A stretch of 64,000 bases of DNA from Dirofilaria immitis. Lineage: Eukaryota > Nematoda > Chromadorea > Rhabditida > Onchocercidae. Below are positions 23,803 through 36,700 of the stretch, one piece after another. Each line of letters starts with the position of its first letter. Position 1 is the first letter of the stretch. The stretch is taken from positions 248,001-312,000 of the forward strand of contig JAKNDB010000086.1 in the NCBI GenBank assembly GCA_024305405.1, read 5' to 3'. The notes below the pieces were generated by a model, which was not told where the DNA came from, made no database searches, and saw nothing but the letters and a program-made list of their open reading frames with translations. Position numbers and translations under genes: made by a program.

Positions 23803-25925
23803 TGAAAGAAATAAATGAAATTAAGAACTCATTCTATATTCAAGTCCAAATCGGGATAATAATTCAATTCTTATTTTTTCATCCTGAAAGTCAAATATCA
23901 TTTCACATATTCACAGTTATTCACACTACTAGTAATAATATTGAGTATGTCATTTATACCATTTGTATATTCTACAAAGAAAAAACTCCTCACCATAATT
24001 CTGAATTCATGTTGATTTCCCATCCTCATTATTTAATTACGATCAATACGATGTTTAAATTAATTGCTTTAAATTTAGATTAAACAAGTTCGAAAATACG
24101 AATAAATTAAGGATAGCACAGATTTTTGTGACATCTATGCGATAGAATGAAAAAAAAAAAGAATAATAATAATAATAATGTTTAACGAGAATAAACGATG
24201 GGCAGTGGATCATGACAAATTGAATAATAAGTTGTGTGTTTTAAGCTTTACGAAGAAATGAAAAAGAAATAAAGGGTTTTGATAAAGTCAAATTTCAATT
24301 TCTAAAAATCAGGTTAGAACTTGTATCCATTTATAATACCAAGGAAAACTTTATTAAATCTATCAATAACGTCCATGTACCTACCCACAACGTCCCTGCA
24401 TTGTTTACAAGCCTATTTCCAAGTTTTGCTTGTCATTTGATCCCTATATTTTCATTTCTTGAAACTCATATTGTAATTTATGGAAATGCTAAGTTGGAAC
24501 TATATTCATTTAACTGTCATTCTGTTACTGGAACGCATTATTGTTTGTCCCCTTGTTGCCAACTGTTTCTGTGCGGCAGTAAATTTAGTTTTAAAAGAAG
24601 TGTCAAATTCGTTGCAAAAGAAAGATAAAAATTTATCACTTAACGATAATCGAATAGAACATGAAAAAGAACGCGATTATTCATGCCACTGCTGGTAATC
24701 TAATTTTAAGCATTGCCTTTCAGACGTCCATTCTATCCGCTAGTGTCCAGTACATATGAAAGTAAGTATAGGAAATTTCATATGACTCATTTAAAGCTAT
24801 TACACTGGAAGAACTCGATGTAAAATATGCTATCAAATCAGCGTTACATGTGTATATATTTAATTAAAGAAGTTATTAGAAGGGAAACTTGCAAAATAGT
24901 TTGAAGCATTAGGATGTCTTCGCGAAGCAAAATTACCTGCAAAAACTATTGGAATGGCTATTGTATTACTTATGAAGTAACCTCCATCCGATGTAAAGAA
25001 GTTTGAATAGACGTACAAATAAGTTTAAAAAAACAGAAACATCGTTAGCAGTGAAGTTCAACATATTAGAGGATTCAGGTTTTTTTGGTTACAAAACTGG
25101 ATTAATAATGACAATCATCTTTACTCAGAAGTATTCCTGCTTCGCAAGGAGATAATATATCATGGCTTAACGGCAAAAAACAAAAGATCAAGGCATTAAA
25201 TAAGATAGGAAATAAGCTCAGAATAACTGGGATTAGGGAATCATAGACTAGTGAATGCCATTAAAGTATTGCGACCAGAAGAACTTGAGAATACTTTGAG
25301 TATAAAGAAACGCTAATTAAAAATGTTATCCATAGCAATTGCCAGTTGAAGCTTTTGCCATCAAAGTTCTCATTTTACTTCACACATTTTTATGGAAAAA
25401 TAAACAAATGTAAATTGAAATGGGGGATCAAGTTGTGGAAAAATGGCCTTCGCCTTATAATGCATTTTTCTCATAAAATGACTCCAAAGCAGCAGTTGAG
25501 AAATAATATCATTCTAAATGAATAAATTTATGTTGTGATGAGAGCAACTCTCTTATCTTTCTACAGATCACGCCTATCATATATGAACAGTTGTCACGAA
25601 CAACTTTCCGTCTTTTAATCTTTATTTTACGATCCAAATTTGCATATATACTATTTAACAATAGATAACAAAATAATAGCAAGTTATAAGGATTTTATAA
25701 AGGAAAAATCCACATACCTTATGACTTGATTTGCATATTTCGCCAACATAATCCATATCGTCGATATGTATTCTCAATTTCACAATATAGATGAAGATGG
25801 AAAAGGAAAAAAAAGAAATCAGGACAGAAAAAGTGAATAAAATTTCAAATATCATAATATAAAAACCAAAGAGGTACAATGGAAAATGTAGAACTATCAA
25901 TAATAACACTCGGATTCCCAAAATT
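23803..25925. other. Mostly empty region upstream of the Ly6-like gene
   Basis: About 2.1 kb lie between the Ly6-like start and the exportin-2 stop. No - strand exon was recognised. A few coherent + strand open pieces occur from 24480 to 25316 and are listed separately. Confidence 0.4.
24480..25316 (+). pseudogene. Scattered + strand coding-like pieces, possible decayed gene
   Basis: Three + strand pieces look more coding-like than their surroundings. At 24480-24698 there is a hydrophobic run (LLLERIIVCPLVANCFCAAV) followed by a charged tail. Around 24723-24762 there is a small piece between tttcag and GTAAGT sites that could read RPFYPLVSSTYE. Around 24901-24980 there are 25 open codons (EALGCLREAKLPAKTIGMAI...). 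A last piece near 25265-25316 reads VLRPEELENTLSIKKR before a stop. The pieces do not join in phase in any way I could find, and I recognise no family. It could be a membrane-protein pseudogene, a gene with sequence errors, or chance. Confidence 0.2.
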
Positions 25926-28900
25926 TCAAATTTGCTGCGCATATCCCGTAAGGAAACCGCGTATTTCCTCATTGATACAACTTGCTGAATCTGCTTTGAG
26001 AATTACAGCGCGTACCATTACAGCCTCGGCCAGATAGGCTGCAACGAAATAACTGTAATCCTGGAAATCTTCCTTACTACGTATACACTGCATAAAATTT
26101 GAATGAATTTTAGCTTCAAACAAATCAGAAACAAATAAAAGAAAGCTGATCCTTAAAAAGTGGAAAAGATAAGCATTTGACGATTGGTTAATAGATTTGA
26201 AGTTAAAACAATTCATTACTTTTGAAAAACGACAGATCAAAATTTTACCATGAAACATATCTGACTCAGACTTGAATTGAGCCACATATATATACATGGT
26301 TAAAATTTGTTCCTCGTCTTCTAAAAATATTGAGTGATTTAACTTCAAACCCTAGAAAGAAGAAAACAAGTGTTTCCGAAAAATTTCAAAAAATTCATAA
26401 AAGTGATAAGACAAAAAGAAAACAGTGAACAAGGTCTATAGAGAGTCAAAAACAGGCTGTGCTAAGGCACTGATACACCAGAAAAGATGGACCTTTAAAA
26501 TTGACAATTTCGGCAGCGACTATGTCTGGATGCTGTGCGTAACTTAGCTTACAGTAAGGATCATTCCGTTCTAATTCTAATGTAGAGAGCCCAGTTTCCT
26601 GCTCTTCAACATCGTCTGCATTCAAAGGAGTTGGTCCACAACCGGAAGCCTCCACCAATTGCACTAATGACTTCACCAGTGTTCCATACTGCAGTCTATA
26701 ACATATGTAAATCAATCAAGAATGAAAGTGAAATCATTCATATAAGCTGAAACAATAGAATTGCTGCTTCATTTCTTTATTTAAAAGAATGAGCGGAATG
26801 AAGGTCCTAACATAATGCACAATGGATATCATACTAATCAAACTTTAAAGTTTTATTAATTAAACTTTGAAATGAATGAGAGACAACTTACCTAATTTGT
26901 CCACAGTTTCAGCTACAAGATTGGCAAAACCAATACAACATAGTCGTTTTTCATCATACGTTGTCGTATTGTACATTTTATCCAATTCAGGAATTAAAAT
27001 CTTCTCGACAACCATCATGAACATACCCGTTTGTATTAATTCCAGTACCTGCACAAGGTAATTCTTATTTTGCAAAAAACAGAACTGAGGGCAAGGTATA
27101 CCTGGTAGAGAATTACACTTCCTCGTACAATCGCAAATCGTGCCAAAAAAAGAACAAAATTTTTCATAAATTTGGTTGTTTTCGTGAACTGAATCCGTCG
27201 TAACATCGGGATCAAGAGTGCGGATTCTGTTAATACATCGGCCTGCTGAAATTCATAAAAACCATCGTTTCTAACAACGCCTTTTTATTCGTTTTACAAT
27301 AAAAATTATTACCATAAATTCCGAACAAACATACATTCACATATTGTAGGAATATACTGGCTAACTGGAAGCCATGTTGGTCTAAAGCTTTCGAAGAAAT
27401 CAACTTCTGGAAGACTGCCAAAAGACTATTAGCATAGTTATCCAAAATATGTTTGCCGTGACTGCGCATAAATGATTCAATAACCTGGGAACAAAAACAA
27501 TCCAAATTAATAACTGCAAAGTGAATAAGACGGAAAGCAAAGAAAAATCAGGCTCACCAACAATGCAGCAGGGATATTTGCTGTTCGTAACCATAATTCA
27601 CCTTTCATAAGGTTACCAAAGAAAGGTAAATAACTATCCACGCAGGATGTACCTGTCTTTTGTTTCTGTGCTTCAGCCTGATCCAACAAAAGAGCTGTAA
27701 TAAACTTGAAGCATTTTTTTCTAGTCACTGTTGTTGTAAAACTCATTCAAAATTATTAACCTGTGATTTGTAGTGCATATGGCACAAAATCGATAGCATC
27801 TAAGGAAAAATGTCTCTATGACAGGCACTACGAACTTATCAATGCCACCATCAACTACTGCGTAGACCTGTAATTCAGAAGTGAAGAATTAAGCAAAAAT
27901 TTCAAGGACAAGGCTGAATATAATTCAATATGAAACGATTATTTTTTTCGAACAAATTATTTTAAAAATGATTTCTTTAAAAAAGTTTATCCTTCCGAAG
28001 TGAATAAATAAAGAAATATTTGTATTACTAACCTGCCTGATCAATACACAAAGTGATTCAAAGACAAAGTGAAGATGTAGTGGATTAACTGGATTTTTCA
28101 CAGCAACGCCAATCATAGTGGCCAATTTATCAACAATGTGGGCAGAACTTTTTGCTGTTTCCATCTATAACAAAACTTATATTGAAGATCAAATAAACAA
28201 CATGATATGGAAATGTGCACTAATAATGAAAATGAGCTTAATAATTTCGAAGATATTAATTTGATAGCTCTTTTATCACTTGAATATTGAGAGTACATCA
28301 TTTCCAAATATCACTCACAATCATAACTCTTTTCTCTTAATATTAAAAACTGTTGCATAATGATTTAGATCCTCACAACTTCATGTAATCTACAAAAGAT
28401 TTGGTTGCCTAATATTTTTGAAGCCAAAAACTGTTTCATATTTACATAGAGGAACAAAAATAAACTATGGAATTACTCCAAAGAGCAGCTAACCTTCTAT
28501 ACAGATGGGAGTTTTTTTATAAAATGTTGAATAATTTAAAATATCAAATAATTTAAACAACTTTTGATTTTCTGCATTTTCAAAATACATGAAAATATTA
28601 AGAGTTTTATAAATCTTAGAAACTTGAGTACAGAAATTCTTAAAATTAAATAACAAAGAAAACATTAAGATAACTACAAATAAACATTTCTTACATCGAT
28701 AATATTGAAGCAACGCATTAAAGCTTTCATAAGATAATGTGAGTTCTGTGCCTTTGGATCGGTTTCAAAGCAAGCGAATAAAGCAATTATCAGTGCACCT
28801 ACTGGCACATTTTCATGTGTTAAAAGAGCCTTAAACATCATTATCAAATTCTTCTAAAAAAGGAATGCTTGAAGAGAAAACTGATTTATATTGGGTGTTA

Positions 28901-31900
28901 AAGAACAACGGTAAAATATATAGGAAAAGAAATACAGAAATGCACCTTTCCTGTTTCTTTGTATTTCACAAGCATAAGCCTCTCCAGAGCATAGGCAGTA
29001 TATTGATGTAAAATTGTATGCCGCGAAGAAAGTAGTTTTAAAAATGCACTAATGACTTGTATTAAATGGTCCGGCCGTAAGTGATTTCGAAATACGACAA
29101 TATACTTCAATGCATCAGTTTTTAATATTGGTAATGCATTGACATCATCCATAAATATATCACTATGTACATGTGTCTGATAAAATCTACCACATCAACC
29201 TAAAATAAAATTACTAACCAAAAGTAATAACTTTCAAGAATTTAAATCATGCTCAAACTATTATTCCGATTCTAATCTTTCATCATAAGCAATTATAAAA
29301 CTTACGAGATCACTAGTAATGGTTGCACCATGCTTTGCAGTTTCTGCTTTCACTGCAATTGCTGTTATCAGACAATAAACGACATCCTTCTTCAACCAGT
29401 TATTAGTAAGATCTGCAACGCTTTCTTGCAAAAATGATTGCAATATCTCTGATAATATACCCAAGATTCGAGATTCTTCAGGTCGGCGGCAAAGTGCCCT
29501 CAAGAAATCGCTTGCTCCGCGACGTCGAGTACCAATATCAGAACCTAAACAAAACTATTAAAATAATAAAAATGCTCAGAGCCCGTACCGATACTACTAT
29601 TTGTAGTGCTTTTCATCACAAGAATAATTCTATTGATCGGTCACTTCATTGTTTTACAGTAACCATGCACTCAGAAATTAATAAATTTTTAGAATTTTTA
29701 TGTTTCATATAATATTTCATGAATCAGTTCGTTTCTGGAATTTTTAGTATTAGTAAAATAAAAAAAAAATAATATGCAAGGTAAAATTAATAGCAATTGA
29801 GAGTTAAGGTATTAGTTGCAAGGCAATAAATATTAAAAACGGATTGCTTTCATTCGGGAGATAATCATCAGATCTCCAAATGAAACAAAGAAATGGAATC
29901 AAATGACTGACTACAAAAAAGAGGAATTCACAATTTTCTAATGTATCAACAAATTGCATAAGATTCACAGAAAGTTTTGAAAAAGTACCTTCAATATCCT
30001 TCCTCATATATTCAAAAGGGTCATCTTCGAAAAGTTCAAAGTCGCATTTCCTTAGCATCACATTCTTAATTATGACATCCTCATATAGTGTCTTCAACAT
30101 CTGTTCATGTTCGAAAATTACTGAATATTGAGATCGTTGACAAACTGAAGACAGAAATCCAAGCGACGCGTTTACCAAGGTGTCATACCTAAGAAATCAT
30201 ATAGATTATAACGTACGTTCTCTTCTTGCTCTATCAGAATAATGCATACATTTTTTGTTCTCACTAAAAATGAACCTTGCTTTCTGATCGGTCGAAACAA
30301 GAAGTTGCCAAATACATTCTATTAGCCAATACTTTTGCTCTGCGTTTTCTTGCACTATCGAACTCTTATCATTGGGCATCATGAAAGGCATAATTTCTTC
30401 TTCGTATCGCTGTAGTAAGTTTTGTTACTCAGTTACTCAAGATACTTCGAAATAAACGTACAGATTAAAAAAATAGTTCAAAAAGGAAAAAAATTTAAAT
30501 CAGTACGCAAATATACCTGAGAGTAAAGAGTGATGATTTCACATATGCAACATTTCAGTTTATCTAAAATGTTAGCTTCTGAATCAATACTTCTGGCATC
30601 CATTTGAGGAATTTGCAATTTTAGTAGTGCCATGAAACCATTTATCCATATACTTAAATGATCCTGAAGATACTACATGATGATAGCGCAATAAGAAATT
30701 CTTTATGAAAATCTCCCTTCACTGAGTTCATTCTTCTGTTTCGCCTAAATTTTTAAGTCCAATACTTTTGGTAGTGTCAATATAAGAAAAAAATATGGAT
30801 GATTGCCAAGATTAAGCTACATGCTTACCTCAAAATACTCCGGCAAATCTTGTGAACAAAGAGAATGAAAACATTTCGTGATCAGAATAGCGACTTCAAT
30901 CCACGCTTGACATTCCGCTTCTGACATTAAATCCTTATTTGGGATACATTCTATCATTTTTCCAAACAAATCGGTTAATGGTGCTGCTATCTAAACAAAA
31001 GAGAAGAATTCAAAGTAAAAAATATTTATTTTATCAAAATAACATGCAGCTCAAATTATTGCCACAAACTTACTGCTTGTAGCACAATCACGAGTTCCTG
31101 CCATAACTTATTAGACTTCACTTCATATCTATACTTCTTACAAAGCTCATCCAGTGTATATAATGTCGATGTAAGCTTATCCAGATCAATTACTGTTAGA
31201 TTCTGAGCCAAAACTGTGATTAAGTCAGGCCATTCTTCAGGAAAATCATGCTTTCCCATAACACATACCACTTGCGACAATTGCTTCTGAATATTTCCTG
31301 CAACTGCTCCACTAAAACGCTGCATGATGAGATGATAGACATTATAATTTGTAAAAGCCAAGTAAATACAAAATAATGTTCGCGAACATACATCTCTCTT
31401 CCACATATGTTAATTCATAAAAAAATTATAGTTGTATTTCATTCAATTCGCAAAACAATAGACTAAATAACTATATTAATTAATGTAAAAATACCTACCA
31501 GAAGTGCCAAGCATACTTTGCAATGCCCTCGATCGCAACTGTGCGCGTTCTGCATCGTCTATTTCAACCATACATTTCTCCTTATTCTGGAAGAGTCTGC
31601 ATTAAAATAGTTTAGAAGTATTATAAAGAAAACAATGCTATAGCGTGAAACAGAAATATACAGGTAATTTCTTAACTACCAGAATGAAATAGAAACTTAT
31701 TTCATTCTGGTTTTTTCTCTTCGTTTACCGACTTTGGTTTTCCCTGTTTCACAACACAAAATACATAAAGCACTGTCTTTGAAACTTAGAACTTAGATGT
31801 AAAAAACACGAGATTTCATCAAAAATATCGATAAAAAATACGATCATCTAAAAATAAAAAAATAAGTCAAATATTGGTCAAGCACTGCGTATCTATACGT

Positions 31901-32460
31901 TATTTCCTTGATGCTCTTTTGTGTATTCAAACACAGTATTAGTGTAGTATTAAAGAGACATGGTGAAGCTCGACTGAAAAAAATTAAGGAGATATAACAC
32001 TGCAAAACTCGACCGAAAAAGAATTATAAATATATACCCAGTTCTCCTGACAAAATTCTTGAGTGACACTGCCGACGCCAATGCAACTGTGGGAAGCATT
32101 TCTTGATCGAATATAAGATCAAAACAAACCATTCCAAATCATGAAAATATATACAAGCATGATCGAGAAAAGTTATTTATATAAGAATATAACAACGCAA
32201 GGAAAGGAAATTATCGCGAATAATTTTTATATCGGAGAAAAAAAACTGAAGTATTAAAAATCAAAGGACGCTTGAACAAAATTATAATTCACAATCCTTA
32301 TATTATCAGTTGATGCTGATACCCGTCGGCTATGCAACATACCAGGTATCTGCTCCATTTGTTTCAGATCATTTTCTGCATTTCGTCGTATTTGTGCGTT
32401 TGGTTCCAGCGTTCGCTTCAAGCATTCAGCCACCATCACTACTTTTGCTCTCGAAGCCAT
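25926..32460 (-). CDS. xpo-2: Exportin-2 (CSE1/CAS), importin-alpha re-exporter
   Basis: An importin-beta-family receptor that returns importin-alpha to the cytoplasm with RanGTP. About 19 exons: 32460-32343, 32101-32038, 31586-31495, 31311-31074, 30990-30839, 30663-30517, 30409-30276, 30188-29989, 29544-29306, 29199-28946, 28853-28695, 28164-28033, 27867-27761, 27694-27558, 27484-27335, 27245-27102, 27048-26892, then about 26695-26450 and one ending at 25926. CSE1 segments are TLEPNAQIRRNAENDLKQME, NIQKQLSQ, HDFPEEWPDL, LCSQDLPEYFE, FLSSVCQRSQY, KDIEGSDIGTRRRGASDFL, ILKTDALKYIVVFRN, TANIPAALL, VEKILIPELDKM and the tail INEEIRGFLTGY. The loop near residue 40 is about 14 residues shorter than in human. 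Frame breaks sit at 32052-32055, 29182-29185, 27806-27810 and probably 26896-26898. The last two exon junctions are unresolved. Confidence 0.93.
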
Positions 32461-32465
32461 TCTAG

Positions 32466-32473
32466 CTGCAAAA
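32466..32473 (-). promoter_or_regulatory. Candidate trans-splice acceptor before exportin-2
   Basis: In sense the sequence reads ATTTTGCAG followed by CTAGA and the ATG at 32460. A strong 3' splice site five bases from the start codon, with no obvious upstream coding exon, is the arrangement expected for spliced-leader addition in nematodes. It could equally be the end of a 5' UTR intron. Confidence 0.35.
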
Positions 32474-32858
32474 TGGCTCACAGCATACATGAATGGAACA
32501 AAGCATTACACGCACGTGAGAACTCCTTAGACAACACGGGAAACAGCAGAGCCTAACCGACCATCAGTTCTCATCCAACATCGCTTTTCGACTTCAAAAA
32601 TCTGTTGAAACATATGAAAACTGTTGTCCCACACAGTTGTTTATATATTACACTAAAAGAGGAGGTAAACTGGAGGGGATCGTGAAGACAAGGTGGAGTA
32701 TGGATTAAGTTTGTAGACTGCTATTCGGAGAGAAAACTGCTGCCGATTTCTTTCAGTTTCATCCTATATCTTCACTCGATGTAATAATACCGACTGAATT
32801 GATATCAATATTGAAATTCCTGTTGTGCCATCAACAAAGTGATGAAAAAATAACATTA

Positions 32859-33086
32859 CATAGAAATTGAAACTGTCGGTAATACCTGCAAAAAGCCAAT
32901 CCTTGAATAGTGGGAATGAAGCACAAACTTAACACGGCGCCAAGCAGCTAAACTATTTACTGATGATTCTTTTTCAAATGAGTGCAAGATTGAGAAATTA
33001 GCCAAAGTCCCATTAAATTTGTCCATTAGTGAACGAGTCGACCGAAAAAGACTGAGCATGCGAAAAGCTGAAAGACTGTAAGCCAT
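32859..33086 (-). CDS. Possible small exon with mitochondrial-presequence character
   Basis: From an ATG at 33086 a frame opens with MAYSLSAFRMLSLFRSTRSL, rich in Ser, Arg and Leu without acids, like a mitochondrial targeting peptide. It runs 66 codons to a TTTTTGCAG/GTATTA site near 32886, or to a stop at 32856 if unspliced. No downstream exon could be recognised with confidence; a short continuation after the cag near 32806 is possible. It lies between the myotubularin and exportin-2 genes on the same strand. No family was recognised. It could be chance. Confidence 0.22.
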
Positions 33087-33784
33087 ACTTACAGCGAGGC
33101 TATTTTGCCAAATTACCAATTTTTAGCACTAATTTTAAGTGGCGTTATTACAGTTTTCAAAGCATTAGTATTCTCATTTTCTATTACATAGCAGACCAAT
33201 TATAATGATAGAATCTGTTCTCTGATTAACTCGTTTCACAATAACACTGCAGAAACAGATGATCTCTTTTCAAAATATATCTGATAATCATTATGTAGGT
33301 AAAAGTATTAATAAAATCTTTAGTTTTAAATGTCATAGAATATCGCAACCATTAACCTAATATATCTCTGTCGAAATTATTGTAGAGCTTTTTAATAGAT
33401 CATCACTAGTTTAAGCCTAGTAACGAAATTTCATGTCCATGACTATTTTTTTAAAACAAAGTTCCCCACTTTCCTTATGATTTTATTTTACAGCATCTTG
33501 ACATTATTTTAGATTTTTTTCAATCAACTCATATGATATCTGAGTATATAATTAAATAATAATAAAAAGCATAAACGTGCGCATGTTATTTCACAAAAAA
33601 TGAAAAAGAAAAGAGAAGCATTATCATCGTGTTGTCCTTTTCTAAAAATAAAACTTCCTCTTCGAATATACCTTTCCCTTTTCTAAGTATTTTTCTTCAT
33701 GAATATACTGTCTCTCAAACATATCTCTCTTCATTCTGGGTTTACTTTATTACTTAATTCCGAATCATTAAAACAATAATAATG
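33087..33784. other. Spacer downstream of myotubularin
   Basis: AT-rich spacer and 3' UTR of the myotubularin gene. No exon was seen. Confidence 0.5.
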
Positions 33785-36700
33785 CTACCTAAATTCTTTA
33801 TTTGGAACATTTTTACTAAGAGTCTGCTCATGCATAATCACTTCAGCTTTCAAAGCTTCAACCTTCTGTAAAATTTTCTCGTTCATAAGAGCTTCAACAT
33901 CCTGAAATAAACTCTCTTAGTTAAAAATGTAAGCATTAACAATAATACGTTTCATTTTTCTATCAGACTGAATTTCTCGAATTTCACATTTGTTACGGAC
34001 GTATTCTTAAATTCACTAGTTTCTTCTAAAAAGCAAAAGAGGAATACTTAGTGAGCAGGAACAAAACTCCAAAGGGATTACTATTAGGATCAAATGTGCC
34101 ATATATCTCTCTGACCAACTACTGAATTTATAAAGTCCTATTAAGGCTGATAGAAGTAGCTAGAACTCTTCATGGATACTTCTGTGATCATCTAAAATCG
34201 AACATTTAAAGGAATTCCAAGTCGAAAAAAAATGAATAAATTACCATATGGTCCTGTGCGACGATTGTTGGATTATAACGAAAATAATAGTTTTTCCAGA
34301 TTTTGATACACATTAACCGTGTATTTGGACGTAACACATCGATAAATCGAGGATACTCGTTATAGAATGGATTCATAAAGCGTCTTCTTTCAGTAATAAT
34401 GTAAGACCAAAGTGATACTGTATTTTCCTTTACGTGCTAAAAATGCTTGATAAGCTTTGATAAACGATGTTGCAATTTGGCATTATATTTCATTATGCAT
34501 TGATTTGAAGAGGCAGGATTAATCCGGAAAAAAAGTAGGGAATACTTTTTCGTGAACATCTTACTTGGTCGCGATGTCGCTGTTTCTCACTGTTGTATAA
34601 GAATGTCCCAAAACGACAAGAATATAATTCATCCAGTATTGTTATCAAGAATGAAGAATTGAATTCAAAAGCATATGGAAACTGAATAATATAAATAATG
34701 AGATACAAGAAGTTATATGGAAATCAAATGAAAAAAGAATCATTAAAACAGTATAGATGTATACTTTAGAGGATTATAAAACGAAAAAACAATAAAGTAA
34801 AATAGTACGCGGATTAGTCTTCTCTTGTATATGAAGTTACACAGGAAAATTCCAGTACGAGAAAAGTGAAGTCCTCACTTTTAAATCAAATTAAATAAGA
34901 CAGTTGCAATCTGTCTTCCTTACCTGATTCATGATTTGCCATACACAATCAATAAACTGTACAAATATTGGGGATCTCTCGCTATCACCATGTTTGTCTT
35001 CTCCATGCCCCACACGCTAAAACAGTATTCTATCTCGAAGAGAACAAAAACAAAAAAATTTTTTTCATGTGACATACATGAGCAAACTTATGGCCAAAAC
35101 TGCACCATTCCTTCTCCACCAGCACTGCAAAACCTTGGATAGTTCGATAATACGGATCAAGCTCCAGCATCGCCAACGAAGTCAACTGAGCAAATTATAA
35201 TGAATACAGGTGATTTTTTCAGAATGAAATTTATTAAATTATTTAACAAAAAAAACAATGAATTAAAAACATACTTGAGCAGTTCTGTCCCAGCCATCAC
35301 TACAGTGAATCAGCACAGATGCTTTGTTATCCTCTACTTCTCGAGCAATTTGGGTTGCACCATCCAGAACTGTCTATAGAACATTTTCATGCAGTCTCAA
35401 ATGTTCCAAACTAACTCTTCTTTCTGCTCAACTATCATTACTTAGTAGATGATCACAACCACGAAAATATAGCTAGGAAGTTATACAAATAGTTATGACC
35501 ATTAAAAATAATAAAGTTACATTACAGTATGATATAAAATAACTTGCAGCCATATTTCTTTGACATTATGATAAAAAAATTTCCCATTCGGAAGAAGACC
35601 GATGCAGCATGTAAGAAAATAGTTCAAAAACAATTGCCCTAGTATTACCTCATTTGTTCATAGAATGAAAGAGATGAGGACCTGAATGTGATTCAACCAT
35701 TTCGTTTCATCCAACATACGAAACCAATTCTTCTCATCAACACGAGGAAACGATACATCTTTCAATTTCCTTAGCCTATTTTGAATCACAACATTTATAA
35801 GTACAGCCCCATAGCACATACAACTCTTGATTCTACTAACTTTACGGCTAAACGCTGCTCATCTTGATATTTTTCCAAAATAGCCTTTGGCATTTTTAAT
35901 AAAAATATTTTTAAATTACTCCTAAATGCACTATACAGATACTTTTTCTAGAAGGTTAATCTATCAGTCCACTAAGAAAGTATATTTTACAATCCAATAT
36001 TCATATAAAATCGATTCGAAACTAACGTCTTCGTACATTTTAAAGTAAAAATGTCTTCGCATATTATCTTTTTAACTATTGTCTCTATGAATTTTAGCAT
36101 GTATTGCATATATATACAAAAAGCGCACTATCTAGGCTTTAAATTAGACTAATTGAAGCACATTGAGCAAAAAAACTTTACTTCTAATAAAGTCATTATA
36201 AAATAAAAATGTAACAACTATCTTTTAAGGTTCAGTAGTTTAAATAAGTTAGTGACATCTAGTATGCACAAGGACAAGACGATAGCAAAATACTAAATGA
36301 ACTCACGATTCTCGAACTACATGAATATTCTGTATATCTAGAAATATCAGTCGACAGTTGGCATATGAATCTTCAAAACCGCCACCTTTTGCCTGCAAAA
36401 TTATGAATTGTTTTATATTTCTTCTAAAGAGGAAATTTTTCATAAATGAAAATAGAAATTAGAGTTATTGAAAAGGATATATGTAACCAGTTCTGGAGAT
36501 AATTGAAAAAATCTATTCGGACGCACTTTATTGACTTTCGCATTGACAGCTGGACGAGCATCAAATATAAGTAGCTGGTGGGCATGGGCATTTGCTTCAA
36601 TGATCATCTGCAAATACCTGAAAATAAATTTCTGACCATATTGTGAACTATAAATAACTACTCTATAAATCAGATTAAGAAAAAATGATTCGATCACTTC

